This document shows, piece by piece, positions 1 to 9,027 of a stretch of DNA of 64,000 bases. Each line of letters starts with the position of its first letter. Within the stretch, counting starts at the first letter, position 1. This DNA comes from Chitinophagaceae bacterium (GTDB taxonomy: Bacteria; Bacteroidota; Bacteroidia; Chitinophagales; Chitinophagaceae), in assembly GCA_016721385.1 (NCBI GenBank), contig JADKIE010000002.1, forward strand, positions 496,001 through 560,000. The letters are read 5' to 3'. A program made the position numbers and the translations under genes. The notes below the pieces were generated by a model. It did no database searches. It was not told where the DNA came from and saw only the letters and a list, made by a program, of their open reading frames with translations.

Positions 1-15
1 ATGGGATCAAGCTCT

Positions 16-606
16 TTAAACATTAGCGGCTTTAAGTTTTCGGTATTTATAGTTAAGCAACAAACCCGGTATTAACCAGGCAGCTATTGCACTTGCCGCC
101 ATAAATAAAAATGGATAAGGATAATCAACAAAAACACTGCTTATGGCAAAAACCCAACATAAAATACCCCCAACAATCATTGATTTTACGTTGCAAACCC
201 AACCTGTTATTATTGTAGGAATACCATAAATAAGCATATAAATAGACGAATGAATATGCAACCTTCCCCAGTTTTCTATCATACTTATTACCATCATAGA
301 AAACCCAAAGGTTGTCCAAACTGCACCGGATACTATATCATTATGTGTTACAAATTTTTTCTCTTTTTTTTCTTTAATACTTATTACAATTTGCGGTACT
401 ACGGCAACCAATGTAAGTAACCAAATGGCAAACCATTGCGGATGTTTGTACACATGGGCAAAATAGCTAACAATAGAACATATTGTTACTACACAACCCC
501 AAAGTATTGGTCCTACACCTGTATCATGATAGCTTGTTTTTACTTTGCCTATCATGCTTTCAATTACCTGTAAGCTTTCCTGCGGCGAAAAATTTTCCTG
601 ATTCAT
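16..606 (-). CDS. Multi-pass membrane protein, unknown function
   Basis: A 196-residue protein with a polar N-terminus (about 28 residues, containing SPQESLQVIESMIGKVK) followed by about five or six hydrophobic segments, so it is an integral inner-membrane protein. The N-terminal pattern resembles an uncharacterised Bacteroidota family whose members begin '...SPxxSLxxIESMI.K.K' and often sit beside a small winged-helix regulator. That regulator would lie left of this window and I cannot check it. It is the last gene of the minus-strand run that starts with the TonB receptor, but a strong hairpin separates it from the gene upstream. No enzymatic motif is visible. Confidence 0.7.
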   Translation of the reverse strand: MNQENFSPQESLQVIESMIGKVKTSYHDTGVGPILWGCVVTICSIVSYFAHVYKHPQWFAIWLLTLVAVVPQIVISIKEKKEKKFVTHNDIVSGAVWTTFGFSMMVISMIENWGRLHIHSSIYMLIYGIPTIITGWVCNVKSMIVGGILCWVFAISSVFVDYPYPFLFMAASAIAAWLIPGLLLNYKYRKLKAANV

Positions 607-619
607 ATTTGCAGTTTAA

Positions 620-656
620 ATTACAGGGTTCAATTTAAAAAATTGAACCCTGTAAT
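620..656. terminator. Perfect 16-bp hairpin between two minus-strand genes
   Basis: Arms 620-635 and 641-656 are exact reverse complements around a 5-base loop. The hairpin sits just after the stop of the secreted helical protein gene and before the start of the membrane protein gene. There is no long U tract on the minus side, so it may act as a partial terminator or an mRNA 3'-end stabiliser. Confidence 0.65.
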
Positions 657-661
657 AATTA

Positions 662-1303
662 TTATTTACAATCTTTGATGAGTGTTTCGGTATAACTTGC
701 CCCCCAGTTTGGATGAAGTTCGCTTGCTGGTTTAAACACGGCGTATTTATCTAAAGCTGTTTGCAACGCAGGCTTTGCAGTACCGCAGCCTCCGCCAAAA
801 GCTTCGGGAGTATATTTTAAACTTTGCCCTTTAAGCATGTATGGCCTTGGATTTGCAGGGTCTTGTTCCATTGCTTTTTCCATTTGCCCGGTACTTTCTT
901 CGCCGTATTGTTGCCATCTGGTCATTGGGTCAACCATCATGTGGCAGCTTGCTATCATACTTTTTATACAACTTATTTCGGAGTTGTTGGGCATTAATGA
1001 GTCTGCAACAGCAATTAGTGCATTAGCCTTATCGGCAATAGCATCTGTTTTACTTTTATCTTGCTCCATAAAGCCATAATTAACCTGGCAATATGCGGCA
1101 TAATAATATGGTAACCATTGGTTTTTTTCGGCAACGGCTATACGTTCAAATTTATTAGCCAGTGTTAGTAAATTGGCAGGGTTTTTAAAACTGCTGTCCA
1201 ATGCCGCAATATTAGCCTTCATTGCCGCTATATATTTTTCGTTTTGTGCAGTTGCAAATAAAACGGTTGCAAATAAAATTGCTGATAAAATTATTTTTTT
1301 CAT
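662..1303 (-). CDS. Secreted helical-repeat (TPR-like) protein
   Basis: About 213 residues from the start at 1303, where a typical signal peptide begins (MKKIILSAILFATVLFATAQ). An ATP-independent periplasmic or secreted location follows from the signal. The mature part is alpha-helical with TPR-like spacing (for example 'PYYYAAYCQVNYGF' and 'PRPYMLKGQSLKYTPEAFGGG'), suggesting a helical-repeat scaffold. The reading frame stays open 12 codons upstream, but ATG 1303 places the signal peptide correctly. It follows the 2TM gene by about 75 bp, in line with the TonB receptor. The function is unknown; association with the receptor's substrate pathway is only inferred from position. Confidence 0.7.
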   Translation of the reverse strand: MKKIILSAILFATVLFATAQNEKYIAAMKANIAALDSSFKNPANLLTLANKFERIAVAEKNQWLPYYYAAYCQVNYGFMEQDKSKTDAIADKANALIAVADSLMPNNSEISCIKSMIASCHMMVDPMTRWQQYGEESTGQMEKAMEQDPANPRPYMLKGQSLKYTPEAFGGGCGTAKPALQTALDKYAVFKPASELHPNWGASYTETLIKDCK

Positions 1304-1378
1304 GTTTTTTGTTTTGGCCTCACACCAACCCCTCTGCAAAAGGGAGAAAAATGGAAGATTGAAGCAATTTGAAATTTA

Positions 1379-1684
1379 TTATTTATTTTGATTTTTTAAT
1401 TTATCATATTCATCTTCTACCGAGTTTGCTTTAGGAAAAACATACGCATCGGCATATTGAAAAGCAAGACCTATACCCCAACCCAATGCAGGCCAAACAG
1501 GCCACGGCAAACCCCAATGATTAAACATTTGGTTAAGCCCGCCGCTAAAAAGCCACAATGCCCAAAAAAATACATTGGTAATAATATACGTTACCAAATG
1601 GCGCTTAAACTTTGCTCTTTTTTGAGCTATCTCCCATAAAACAGGATCCTTACCTTCGGGTGTTGATTGATTGTAGTTTGACAT
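1379..1684 (-). CDS. 2TM domain-containing protein
   Basis: A 101-residue protein matching the layout of the 2TM family (Pfam 2TM type): a charged N-terminal helix (EIAQKRAKFKRHLVTYIITN), a first membrane helix (VFFWALWLFSGG), a short loop, a second helix (WPVWPALGWGIGLAFQYADAY), and a charged C-terminal tail. In Bacteroidota this domain also occurs attached to LytTR or histidine-kinase proteins, but here it stands alone. It starts 11 bp after the TonB receptor stop, so co-transcription is likely. The role is unknown. Confidence 0.8.
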   Translation of the reverse strand: MSNYNQSTPEGKDPVLWEIAQKRAKFKRHLVTYIITNVFFWALWLFSGGLNQMFNHWGLPWPVWPALGWGIGLAFQYADAYVFPKANSVEDEYDKLKNQNK

Positions 1685-1695
1685 AATTTTAGTTT

Positions 1696-3953
1696 TTATA
1701 AATTATTATTAATGGCATCTTGTGTTCTGTCTATTCCAAAACTTAAAAAACATCCAATAAATACAAACCGTTTGCTTGGACTTTCAACGGCTACTTTTCG
1801 CAAACCATCGTTACTATAATTGTAATTATAAATTTGCTTTTGGCCCAGTACATTATTTATACCCAACACCCACACTGCAAATGTTTTTGTATTTGTTTTA
1901 CCCAAATTAGGCAAATAATTTACACTAAAGCTCATGCTATTGTAATTAATGGTTTTACCCTCGTTGGTAATTGCATATTTGCCTTGTGTATTATCATAAG
2001 CAATTCGGTAATATGGCCTGCCGGTTGCAAAATTATAGCTAACATTAAATTGTGTTTTCCAAGGAAGCACAAAGCGTTTAAATACAAATGCGGCTGTATG
2101 GTTGGCTGCAAATGAAGGCTGAATTGCTTTAGGAAAATTAAGGTAATCTCTTTTAGTATCTAAGTAAGAGTATGAAATCCAGTAATCTACATTTTTAAGC
2201 GTTTTTTTATCTCTCCAAAATAATTCAAAGCCTTTTGCATCGCCAAATCCGTTGTTATTTGCAGCTACCTCTCTTCCGTTTGTATTAAAATCTGTTTTAA
2301 ACAAATCGTTGTATTTTTTATAAAACACTTCTGTTCTAAATGTATAATTTTTAGTTAGTCTTGCATACTGTAAAATATAGTGCGTTGCTTTAGCATAATT
2401 TAAATTGGTAAATCCGGGCAATAATTTTCTTTCTGGATTTTGATAAAAAACGCCATACGCAAAAGATGCCTGCCCGTTGTTTTTAAATTTATATGCCAGC
2501 GATAATCTTGGAGCCACATTCCATTTATTTACAATTTGCGAATGCTCAATGCGTCCGCCAGCCTTAACGGCCAAATCGTTGGTTATATAAATATCGGTTT
2601 CGGTAAACGCCGCAGCTAAATTATCTTTTACCGTTTCGGTAAATTTATCGCCGGTAAATAATGTGTAAGTTGATTTTTCGTTGCTGTAAAAGTAATCGCC
2701 TCCAAACCTAACCGCACTAATACCTTTTAATTTTTTCTCCAAAACCAATCTTACTTGAGCATAATTTGCATTGTTTATCAAACTAAAGTTTTTAAAAGCA
2801 TAAAAAGCAGGAGTGGTTATTGTTTGTTTTTGATTATCGCTGTTTTGCACCTCGTTAGCAATATCATCTTTATTGGTACTATAACTAAAGCCGGTAGTTA
2901 TTTTCCAGCCTTTCCCAAAACGCTCTTTCCAATTTATATTTTGATAGGTATTTAAGTTTTGATTGGAGTATGCATTTTTTAAAACGAATGAATCGATATC
3001 GGCGGATCTAACTCCAAATTTACTACTGCTTACATAACCGTAATATTTTATAAAGCCGCCGCCTTTGGTTTTAATTCTAAAATTTGCATCGCCTTCGTAA
3101 TAAACAGGTGTTGTAAAATAATCGGCCTTTTGCGGATTAACGGCAAATGCTAAAGCCAAATTGGTATAGTTCATTGATATACCCCATGCCGATTTTTTAT
3201 TTTTTGCCAGATGCTGAATACCACCGCCAACACCTACTACCGAAACACCAATATCAGCCTGTGTTCTTTCGGGCAAATCGTTACTTTCTAAAATTAATGC
3301 CGATGATAATGCCTGACCATATAAAGCAGAGTAACCGCCTGTACTAAAAATGGTGCCTTTAAATAAAAATGGGTTAAACCTTCCTCTGCTGGCAATACCA
3401 GGTGAGCTGCTGTAAAAAAAATTATTTACCAAATTGCCATCCATGTATATTTTGCTTTCGGTAGCAGAGCCACCTCTAACAAATAGCCCTTCGCTTTCGC
3501 CAACTTGTTGTGTACCGGGCAAACTTTTAAATGCCTCGGTAACATCGCCATTTGCACTTGCGGTGGTAACAATATCCAAAGCTGTTAAAACGGCACCTTT
3601 GTTTTTATCGCTTGCCTCAAACGAGCCTGCCGAAATTACCACTGCCTGCATTTCGGTAACTAACTCTTTAAAGAAATATTTAATATGATTGGGTTAGATG
3701 AAATGGTTATTTGCTGCTCAAATGGTTTATAACCTATTATAGTTGTTTCTACTATTTTATTCCCCTTTTCTTCGGTAGTAAACGTGTAGTTACCTAACGA
3801 ATCAGTGGTGGCTCCATCATAGCTATCCTTCAAAGAAACGCTAACGCCATAAAGCGCTTTCCCCTTAGTATTAGTAATATTTCCAGATATGGTTATTTGT
3901 GCCTTTGCGGCAAATGATATAAAAAATAATAATATAAAAATTCTCTGTTTCAT
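1696..3953 (-). CDS. TonB-dependent outer-membrane receptor, one frameshift
   Basis: About 750 residues when the two pieces are joined. Residues 1-18 form a signal peptide. Next comes a carboxypeptidase-regulatory-like beta-sandwich (ITISGNITNTKGKALYGVSV), typical of Bacteroidota receptors, then the plug domain (VVISAGSFEAS; TEAFKSLPGTQ; GLFVRGGSATESKIYMDG) and a long 22-strand-type barrel ending in an aromatic-rich region. It should import a TonB-energised substrate across the outer membrane; nothing in the sequence identifies the substrate. The frame breaks near 3671: the N-terminal part stops at 3660 and the plug resumes in another frame. Adding one A to the AAA run restores ISLKELVTEMQAVVISAG, exactly as expected. 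It heads the minus-strand run ending at 16. Confidence 0.88.
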
Positions 3954-4377
3954 ATACTCTATTTGAATACAAACATAAAGTAGTTTATGATATAAACCAA
4001 ATTAATTTTTATTCTCCCTTTCAAAAATACATTTTTATTAAGATTTATGGCTCAAAATTAAGCCCATAAATTATTGTAAATCAATAAATTAAACTCAAAA
4101 ACATTAATGCCTTACTAACAGTATGCATACCCGAAAACTTATTAACAATGCCCAAAATTTATTTTTTTATGTGGGGTAAAATTGTACTTTAGCAATAGAA
4201 TTTAATGGGTTAGTAAGTAACAAGTGCTATCAGAAATGATAGTCCTTTTACTTTTTAGCAATTGCAGATTGCACAAACTTTCACAAATTGTTTTTTAAAA
4301 CAAATTTTCATCTTTACAAATATTTATTCAGCACCGCTATTCAAAAAATTTAAATTCGTAATTCCTAATTTTATAAA
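3954..4377. other. Divergent intergenic region (TonB receptor / radA)
   Basis: A very AT-rich 424-bp spacer between divergent genes, so it should hold both promoters. It contains an imperfect hairpin at 4043-4071 (arms around TTATGG/CCATAA), a small hairpin near 4232-4247 (CTATCA-gaaa-TGATAG), and an 'attcctaatt' stretch near 4361 of the kind repeated elsewhere in the window. No gene is visible. Confidence 0.5.
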
Positions 4378-5757
4378 ATGAGTAAAACCAAGTCGGCATT
4401 TTTTTGCCAAAGTTGTGGATACGAAACTGCAAAGTGGGCAGGCAAATGTCCAAGTTGTAATGAGTGGAATACTTTTGTAGAAGAAGTAATTGTAAAAGGC
4501 ACAGATAAAAAGCAAGATGAGTGGAAAAACTTTAACGATAAATCCAAGCAAAAAACCATTGCCATTAACGAAGTAAGTAGTGCAGAGGAAAAAGAATAAT
4601 AACAACTGATGAAGAATTAAACAGAGTTTTAGGTGGGGGCATAGTTTTAGGCAGTATTGTTTTAGTTGCAGGCGAACCGGGTATTGGTAAGAGTACATTG
4701 TTTTTACAAAACGGTTTACATTTAAAAGATATTACTACATTATATATAAGTGGCGAAGAAAGTGAGCAGCAAATAAAAAATGAGGGCCGATAGAATTGGT
4801 AACGCATCTTCGCTTGCCGAAAATTTTTATTTGCTTACCGAAACCAATACACAAACTATTTTTCAGGAAATAAAAAAACTACGGCCACAATTGGTAATTG
4901 TAGATAGTATTCAAACCCTGCAATCGCCGTTTGTTGAAAGTGGCCCGGGCAGTATTAGCCAAATACGTGAATGTGCTGCAGAGCTGCAACGCTTTGCCAA
5001 AGAAACCAACACACCCGTTTTTTTAATTGGCCATATAACAAAAGATGGCAACATTGCCGGCCCTAAAATTTTAGAACACATGGTAGATACGGTGCTTCAG
5101 TTTGAAGGCGACCGCAACTATGCATACCGTATTTTACGCACACTTAAAAACAGGTTTGGCAGTACAGCCGAGTTAGGTATTTACGAAATGACAAGTAGTG
5201 GTATGAGAGTTGTAAGCAACCCTAGCGAATTATTAATTACACAAAAGGAAGAACAACTTAGTGGTATAGCCATTGCTGCAACCATTGAAGGGCAACGGCC
5301 ATTGCTTATAGAAGGCCAAGCACTTGTAACACAAAGTGTGTATGGCACACCACAACGTACCGTTACCGGATTTGATTTACGCCGCCTACAACTTTTGCTG
5401 GCTGTACTCGAAAAGCGTGGCGGCTTTCATTTTGGTATTAAAGATGTATTTGTAAATATTGCAGGTGGGTTAAAGGTAGAAGACCCATCGTTAGATTTGG
5501 CAATTGTAACAGCATTGCTTAGCAGTTACGAAGATGTACCAGTTAACCCTAAATATTGCTTTGCAGGAGAGGTTGGTTTAAGTGGAGAAATAAGAGCCGT
5601 AAACCGCATTGAACAACGCATTGCCGAAGCAGAAAAATTAGGGTTCGAAAAAATTATTGTAAGTAAATACAACTTAAAATCTATAGCTAATCAAAAATTT
5701 GGCATTGATGTTGTTCCGTTGGCGAAGGTGGAGGAGTTGTATCAGTATTTGTTTTAA
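4378..5757 (+). CDS. radA: DNA repair protein RadA, two compensating frameshifts
   Basis: RadA is a hexameric RecA-like ATPase that drives branch migration during recombination. The N-terminal zinc finger is visible (FFCQSCGYETAKWAGKCPSC), then Walker A (GEPGIGKST), the RadA-specific KNRFG motif (LKNRFGSTAELGIYEM), and a Lon-protease-like C-terminal domain (GGLKVEDPSLDLAIV; GEVGLSGEIR). The joined length is about 460 residues, normal for the family. The frame is lost near 4590 (A run GGAAAAAGA, one A short) and regained near 4778 (ATAAAAAATG, one A too many); the stretch between, read in the third frame, encodes the Walker A region. It is followed by the comF-like gene. Confidence 0.93.
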
Positions 5758-5760
5758 CGT

Positions 5761-5806
5761 CCTCCTCTCCCCACGAGGGTAATTTGGTAGTAAGGCTTTG
5801 AGTCAC
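5761..5806. repeat. Intergenic repeat-like sequence, copy A
   Basis: Resembles 7967-8013. Both contain ACGAGGGT followed by TGGT and CTTTG..CAC at the same spacing, about 25 of 35 positions by eye. Both lie in short gaps after plus-strand stops. This is a weak call from visual alignment. Confidence 0.3.
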
Positions 5807-5838
5807 TATGCTATAAATAAATATTTTATTTTTACTTT

Positions 5839-6540
5839 ATGCAAACCCTAAAAAAAATAATCTCATCTACCCTCCACCTATTTTACCCACACCTTTGCAA
5901 TGGTTGCAATACCGATGTGTTAAGTAACAACAGTTTGCTTTGTTTGGAGTGTATTAATAATTTACCACACACTCAATATGCCAAATTTGAAAACAACCCG
6001 ATAGAAAAAATATTTTGGGGCAGAATTCCTTTACAAGCAGCATTTGCCGAATTTTATTTTGATAAAGAATCTTTAATACAACATTTAATTCATCAACTTA
6101 AATATAAAAATAATACTGCTATTGGTGTTTATTTAGGTGAGATGATGGGCAAAAGCATCATTGCCTCTGATCGTATTAAAGATGTTGATGCACTAATTCC
6201 CTTGCCGCTTTTTCCGGATAAAGAAAGAAAAAGAGGTTACAACCAAGCCAAAATTATTTGCGATGGAATTAGTAATGTAACTAATATTCCTGTACTTGAT
6301 AATATTGTAATTAGACAACGCTTTACCGAAACACAAACCCGTAAGCACCGTACAGAGCGTTGGCAAAATGTTGCCGAAAGTTTTGCTGTTGCTGATATAA
6401 AAAAACTGGAAAGCAAACATCTTTTGCTGGTAGATGATGTAATTACAACAGGGGCAACACTTGAAGCTTGCGGCAATATTATTTTGCAAATACCCGGCAC
6501 CAAACTTAGTATTGCAACTTTAGCATTAGCAAGTAAATAG
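5839..6540 (+). CDS. ComF family phosphoribosyltransferase-like protein
   Basis: A 233-residue protein with the ComF architecture. The N-terminal cysteine pairs (CNGC, CLEC) are a likely zinc ribbon. The middle has 'HQLKYKNNTAIGVYLGEMMG' and 'LIPLPLFPDKERKRGYNQA'. The PRPP-binding loop LLLVDDVITTGATLEAC sits near residues 193-209. ComF proteins take part in natural competence in Gram-positive bacteria and in Haemophilus; in Bacteroidota the role is less defined. The gene is intact and starts 81 bp after radA, consistent with a DNA-metabolism pairing. Confidence 0.88.
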   Translation: MQTLKKIISSTLHLFYPHLCNGCNTDVLSNNSLLCLECINNLPHTQYAKFENNPIEKIFWGRIPLQAAFAEFYFDKESLIQHLIHQLKYKNNTAIGVYLGEMMGKSIIASDRIKDVDALIPLPLFPDKERKRGYNQAKIICDGISNVTNIPVLDNIVIRQRFTETQTRKHRTERWQNVAESFAVADIKKLESKHLLLVDDVITTGATLEACGNIILQIPGTKLSIATLALASK

Positions 6541-6559
6541 TTTTAAGTAAATTTGGTTA

Positions 6560-7963
6560 ATGAAAAAATTGTTTACGTATTGCCTATTGCTAATTGCCTT
6601 TAGTTCATTGCATACATCCTGCAAAAAAGATAGCTTTATTACCAGCAACGAAGCCAACGTTAGGTTAAGTACAGACAGTTTAAAATACGATACAGTTTTT
6701 ACAACCACAGGTTCAATTACTAAATCGTTTAAAATAATAAACGAAAACAATCAAAAACTTTTATTAAATAAAGTAAAGCTAATGGGGGGTAGTTCATCTG
6801 CCTATAAAATAAATGTAGACGGTGTTGCTACTACCGAAGCCAATAACATTGAAGTTGCCGCCAACGACAGCATTTATGTTTTTGTATCAGTACAAATAAA
6901 TCCAACAACTGCAAACCTGCCATTTATTATAAGCGATAGTGTGGAGGTAAATTACAACGGCAACAATCGGTATGTACAATTGCAAGCCTTTGGGCAAAAT
7001 GCTGTTTTTTTACGCAACCAAACCATTAGCAGTAACACAACCTGGAGCAATTCAAAACCATATGTTATTTTAGATAGATTAACTATTGCTACAAATGTTA
7101 CCTTAACTATACCGCAAGGCACTAAAATATATTTACATGCCAATGCGCCTGTTTTAGTTGATGGTACACTTAGTGCCATTGGCACAAAAAATGAACCTGT
7201 TGTTTTTACAGGCGATAGGTTAGATGAAAATTATAAAGATTTACCGGCCAGTTGGCCCGGCATTTACTTTAGAGAGTTTAGTAAAAACAATGTTCTGCAA
7301 TTTACATCAATTAAAAATGCCTATCAGGCAGTTGTGGCCGAAAAACCCTCGGTAAATGCGAATCCAAAAGTAATACTGCAGCAATGTATAATTGATAATG
7401 CTTTTGATGCAGGTGTACTTTGTGTTAACAGCAGTTTGCAGGCCAACAACAGTTTAATAAGTAACTGCGGCAGTAATGTTTTTATTAGTTACGGAGGCGA
7501 TTATGTTTTTACCAATTGCACTATAGCAACCTACTCCACCAATTACATTGCCCACAAAAATCAGGTATTAGGCGTTACTAATTTTGCCAATACCGCAGGT
7601 GGTGTAGTTACTGCAAACCTAAATGCCATTTTCATAAATAATATTTTTTGGGGAGATGCCGGTTTTGTAGATAACGAAGTGCAAGTGGCCAAACAAGGCA
7701 GCAATACATTTAATGTACTGTTCGAAAATAACTTATACCGCAACGCAACCAACCCAACCAATGCAACGTTAACCAATAATATTGCCAATCAAAACCCAAT
7801 GTTTGATAGTATTGATGTAGTAAAGCGTATTTTTAATTTTAAAATAACAAAAGATGCTGCGCCGGGCATTAATAAAGGAGTAACAACAGGTTTTGTAAAA
7901 GATTTAGATGATAATAACCGAAGTATAGGCTTACCCGATTTAGGTTGTTACGAAAAGCAGTAG
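6560..7963 (+). CDS. Surface or periplasmic lipoprotein, right-handed beta-helix
   Basis: A 467-residue protein. The N-terminus is a lipoprotein signal with cysteine near residue 21 (SSLHTSCKKDSF); the lipobox is loose, as often seen in Bacteroidota. Residues 30-150 look like a beta-sandwich (choice-of-anchor type; VSVQINPTTANLPFIISDSV). Residues 150-440 carry repeated short beta-strands with Asn ladders (NAFDAGVLCVNSSLQANNSL) typical of a right-handed parallel beta-helix. Such proteins bind or cut polysaccharides, but no catalytic triad can be named here. It is only 19 bp after the comF-like gene. Confidence 0.72.
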   Translation: MKKLFTYCLLLIAFSSLHTSCKKDSFITSNEANVRLSTDSLKYDTVFTTTGSITKSFKIINENNQKLLLNKVKLMGGSSSAYKINVDGVATTEANNIEVAANDSIYVFVSVQINPTTANLPFIISDSVEVNYNGNNRYVQLQAFGQNAVFLRNQTISSNTTWSNSKPYVILDRLTIATNVTLTIPQGTKIYLHANAPVLVDGTLSAIGTKNEPVVFTGDRLDENYKDLPASWPGIYFREFSKNNVLQFTSIKNAYQAVVAEKPSVNANPKVILQQCIIDNAFDAGVLCVNSSLQANNSLISNCGSNVFISYGGDYVFTNCTIATYSTNYIAHKNQVLGVTNFANTAGGVVTANLNAIFINNIFWGDAGFVDNEVQVAKQGSNTFNVLFENNLYRNATNPTNATLTNNIANQNPMFDSIDVVKRIFNFKITKDAAPGINKGVTTGFVKDLDDNNRSIGLPDLGCYEKQ

Positions 7964-7966
7964 TAC

Positions 7967-8013
7967 ACTCTCGTCCCTGACGAGGGTGGTGTGGTTTTGA
8001 GACTTTGTCTCAC
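7967..8013. repeat. Intergenic repeat-like sequence, copy B
   Basis: Partner of 5761-5806. It contains two small hairpins of its own, CTCGTC-cct-GACGAG (about 7969-7983) and TGAGAC-ttt-GTCTCA, which could terminate the lipoprotein transcript. Confidence 0.35.
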
Positions 8014-8055
8014 AATTGTTCCGAAAGTTTATGAACTAGGTTAAAACAAAAAAAT

Positions 8056-8613
8056 ATGAAAAAGTTATTTCTATTTTCCACTTTATTATCATTTGTATTG
8101 CTTACAGCATTTACAAACCAATCCACTACCAATAACAAAAAGAAAAAAGGTATTTATGCTTTTAAGGTAGAAGCTTTGGAAGGCGGTAAAATCAATTTCT
8201 CAAAATATAAAGGCAAAAAAATATTAATTGTAAATACTGCCAGCAAATGTGGCTACACCCCACAATACAAAGGGCTTGAGGAATTGTATTTAAAATATAA
8301 GGACAAATTAGTAATTGTAGGATTCCCGGCAAATAATTTTGGCGGACAAGAGCCCGGCACTAATACCGAAATAAAAGAATTTTGTACAAAAAATTATGGA
8401 GTTACTTTTCCAATGGCAGCCAAGGTTTCGGTAAAGGGCGATGATATGGCCCCTATTTACAAATGGCTTTGCACAAAAGAATTAAATGGTGTTTTAGATG
8501 CTGAAATAAAATGGAATTTTGGTAAATTTTTAATTGACGAAAATGGCAAAATGATAGCCTACTTTTCTAGTAAGGTTACGCCTATGAGTGAGGAAATAAC
8601 GGGGAAGTTGTAA
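8056..8613 (+). CDS. Secreted glutathione peroxidase (Cys type)
   Basis: A 185-residue thiol peroxidase of the GPx family. After a signal-like N-terminus (residues 1-20) comes the catalytic motif NTASKCGYTPQYKGLEEL with a peroxidatic Cys (codon TGT, not a selenocysteine UGA). The second conserved block is GFPANNFGGQEPGTN, and the family Trp-Asn is in KWNFGKFLI. These enzymes reduce peroxides, usually using thioredoxin in bacteria. Export to the periplasm is inferred from the N-terminus. The next gene starts 11 bp downstream. Confidence 0.92.
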   Translation: MKKLFLFSTLLSFVLLTAFTNQSTTNNKKKKGIYAFKVEALEGGKINFSKYKGKKILIVNTASKCGYTPQYKGLEELYLKYKDKLVIVGFPANNFGGQEPGTNTEIKEFCTKNYGVTFPMAAKVSVKGDDMAPIYKWLCTKELNGVLDAEIKWNFGKFLIDENGKMIAYFSSKVTPMSEEITGKL

Positions 8614-8624
8614 AAAATTAGGGC

Positions 8625-8969
8625 ATGAAATTTTTAATCTTTATATACCCTCTTTTCATTTCCATTGCCACTTTTGCCCAAATACCCAAAAGTGGAACAT
8701 ATATATATAAGTTTTGTGATGCTGAATACAACGCCTGTTTACATAAGTGCAAAATAAAAATTAAAGAAAATAAAATTTGGGTGTATGCTCCGGCAGGTTT
8801 ATCACATATAAAGGAAGGTGAACTATTTGAAAGTGGAACAATAGTGCAGGCTCCTTCAAAAAAGTGGTTAATACTTCATACAAAAACTAACAAAGCACAT
8901 AACTCAAAAATTTATTATGATCAACCATCTTGGATTGATTTTAAAAAGAAACAATTTTGGCAATTTTAA
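8625..8969 (+). CDS. Small secreted protein, unknown function
   Basis: A 114-residue protein with a signal peptide (MKFLIFIYPLFISIATFAQ) and a compact beta-rich mature part containing three cysteines (FCDAEYNACLHKCKIKIKEN), which could form disulfides outside the cytoplasm. It lies 11 bp after the peroxidase and is probably co-transcribed. I do not recognise the family. Confidence 0.6.
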   Translation: MKFLIFIYPLFISIATFAQIPKSGTYIYKFCDAEYNACLHKCKIKIKENKIWVYAPAGLSHIKEGELFESGTIVQAPSKKWLILHTKTNKAHNSKIYYDQPSWIDFKKKQFWQF

Positions 8970-9015
8970 AATCTTTGCGCTTTCTTGCCTTTACGTTTAA
9001 AAAATTACCTTCTCT

Positions 9016-9023
9016 TATCTTTG
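9016..9023 (+). promoter_or_regulatory. Putative -7 box (TATCTTTG) next to holB start
   Basis: A perfect match to the Bacteroidota TAnnTTTG -7 element, ending 4 bp before the holB ATG at 9028. If used, the transcript would begin at or within a few bases of the start codon, giving a leaderless or nearly leaderless mRNA. Confidence 0.5.
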
Positions 9024-9027
9024 CACC

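Noticed and set aside
837..1079. Open frames antisense to real genes (also near 4324-4807, 6193-6503, 22807-23159, 59960-60241)
   Set aside because: They lie opposite clearly coding sequence, lack family features, and reflect the codon bias of the real gene.
4222..4262. Riboswitch upstream of radA
   Set aside because: There is a small CTATCA-gaaa-TGATAG hairpin but no recognised aptamer core, and radA is not a usual riboswitch target.
4378..5757. Two or three separate short genes in place of radA
   Set aside because: The pieces carry the zinc finger, Walker A and KNRFG motifs in order on one strand, and a single base change at two A runs joins them into a normal-length RadA.
8056..8613. Selenocysteine-type glutathione peroxidase
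   Set aside because: The catalytic codon is TGT (Cys); no UGA is read through.
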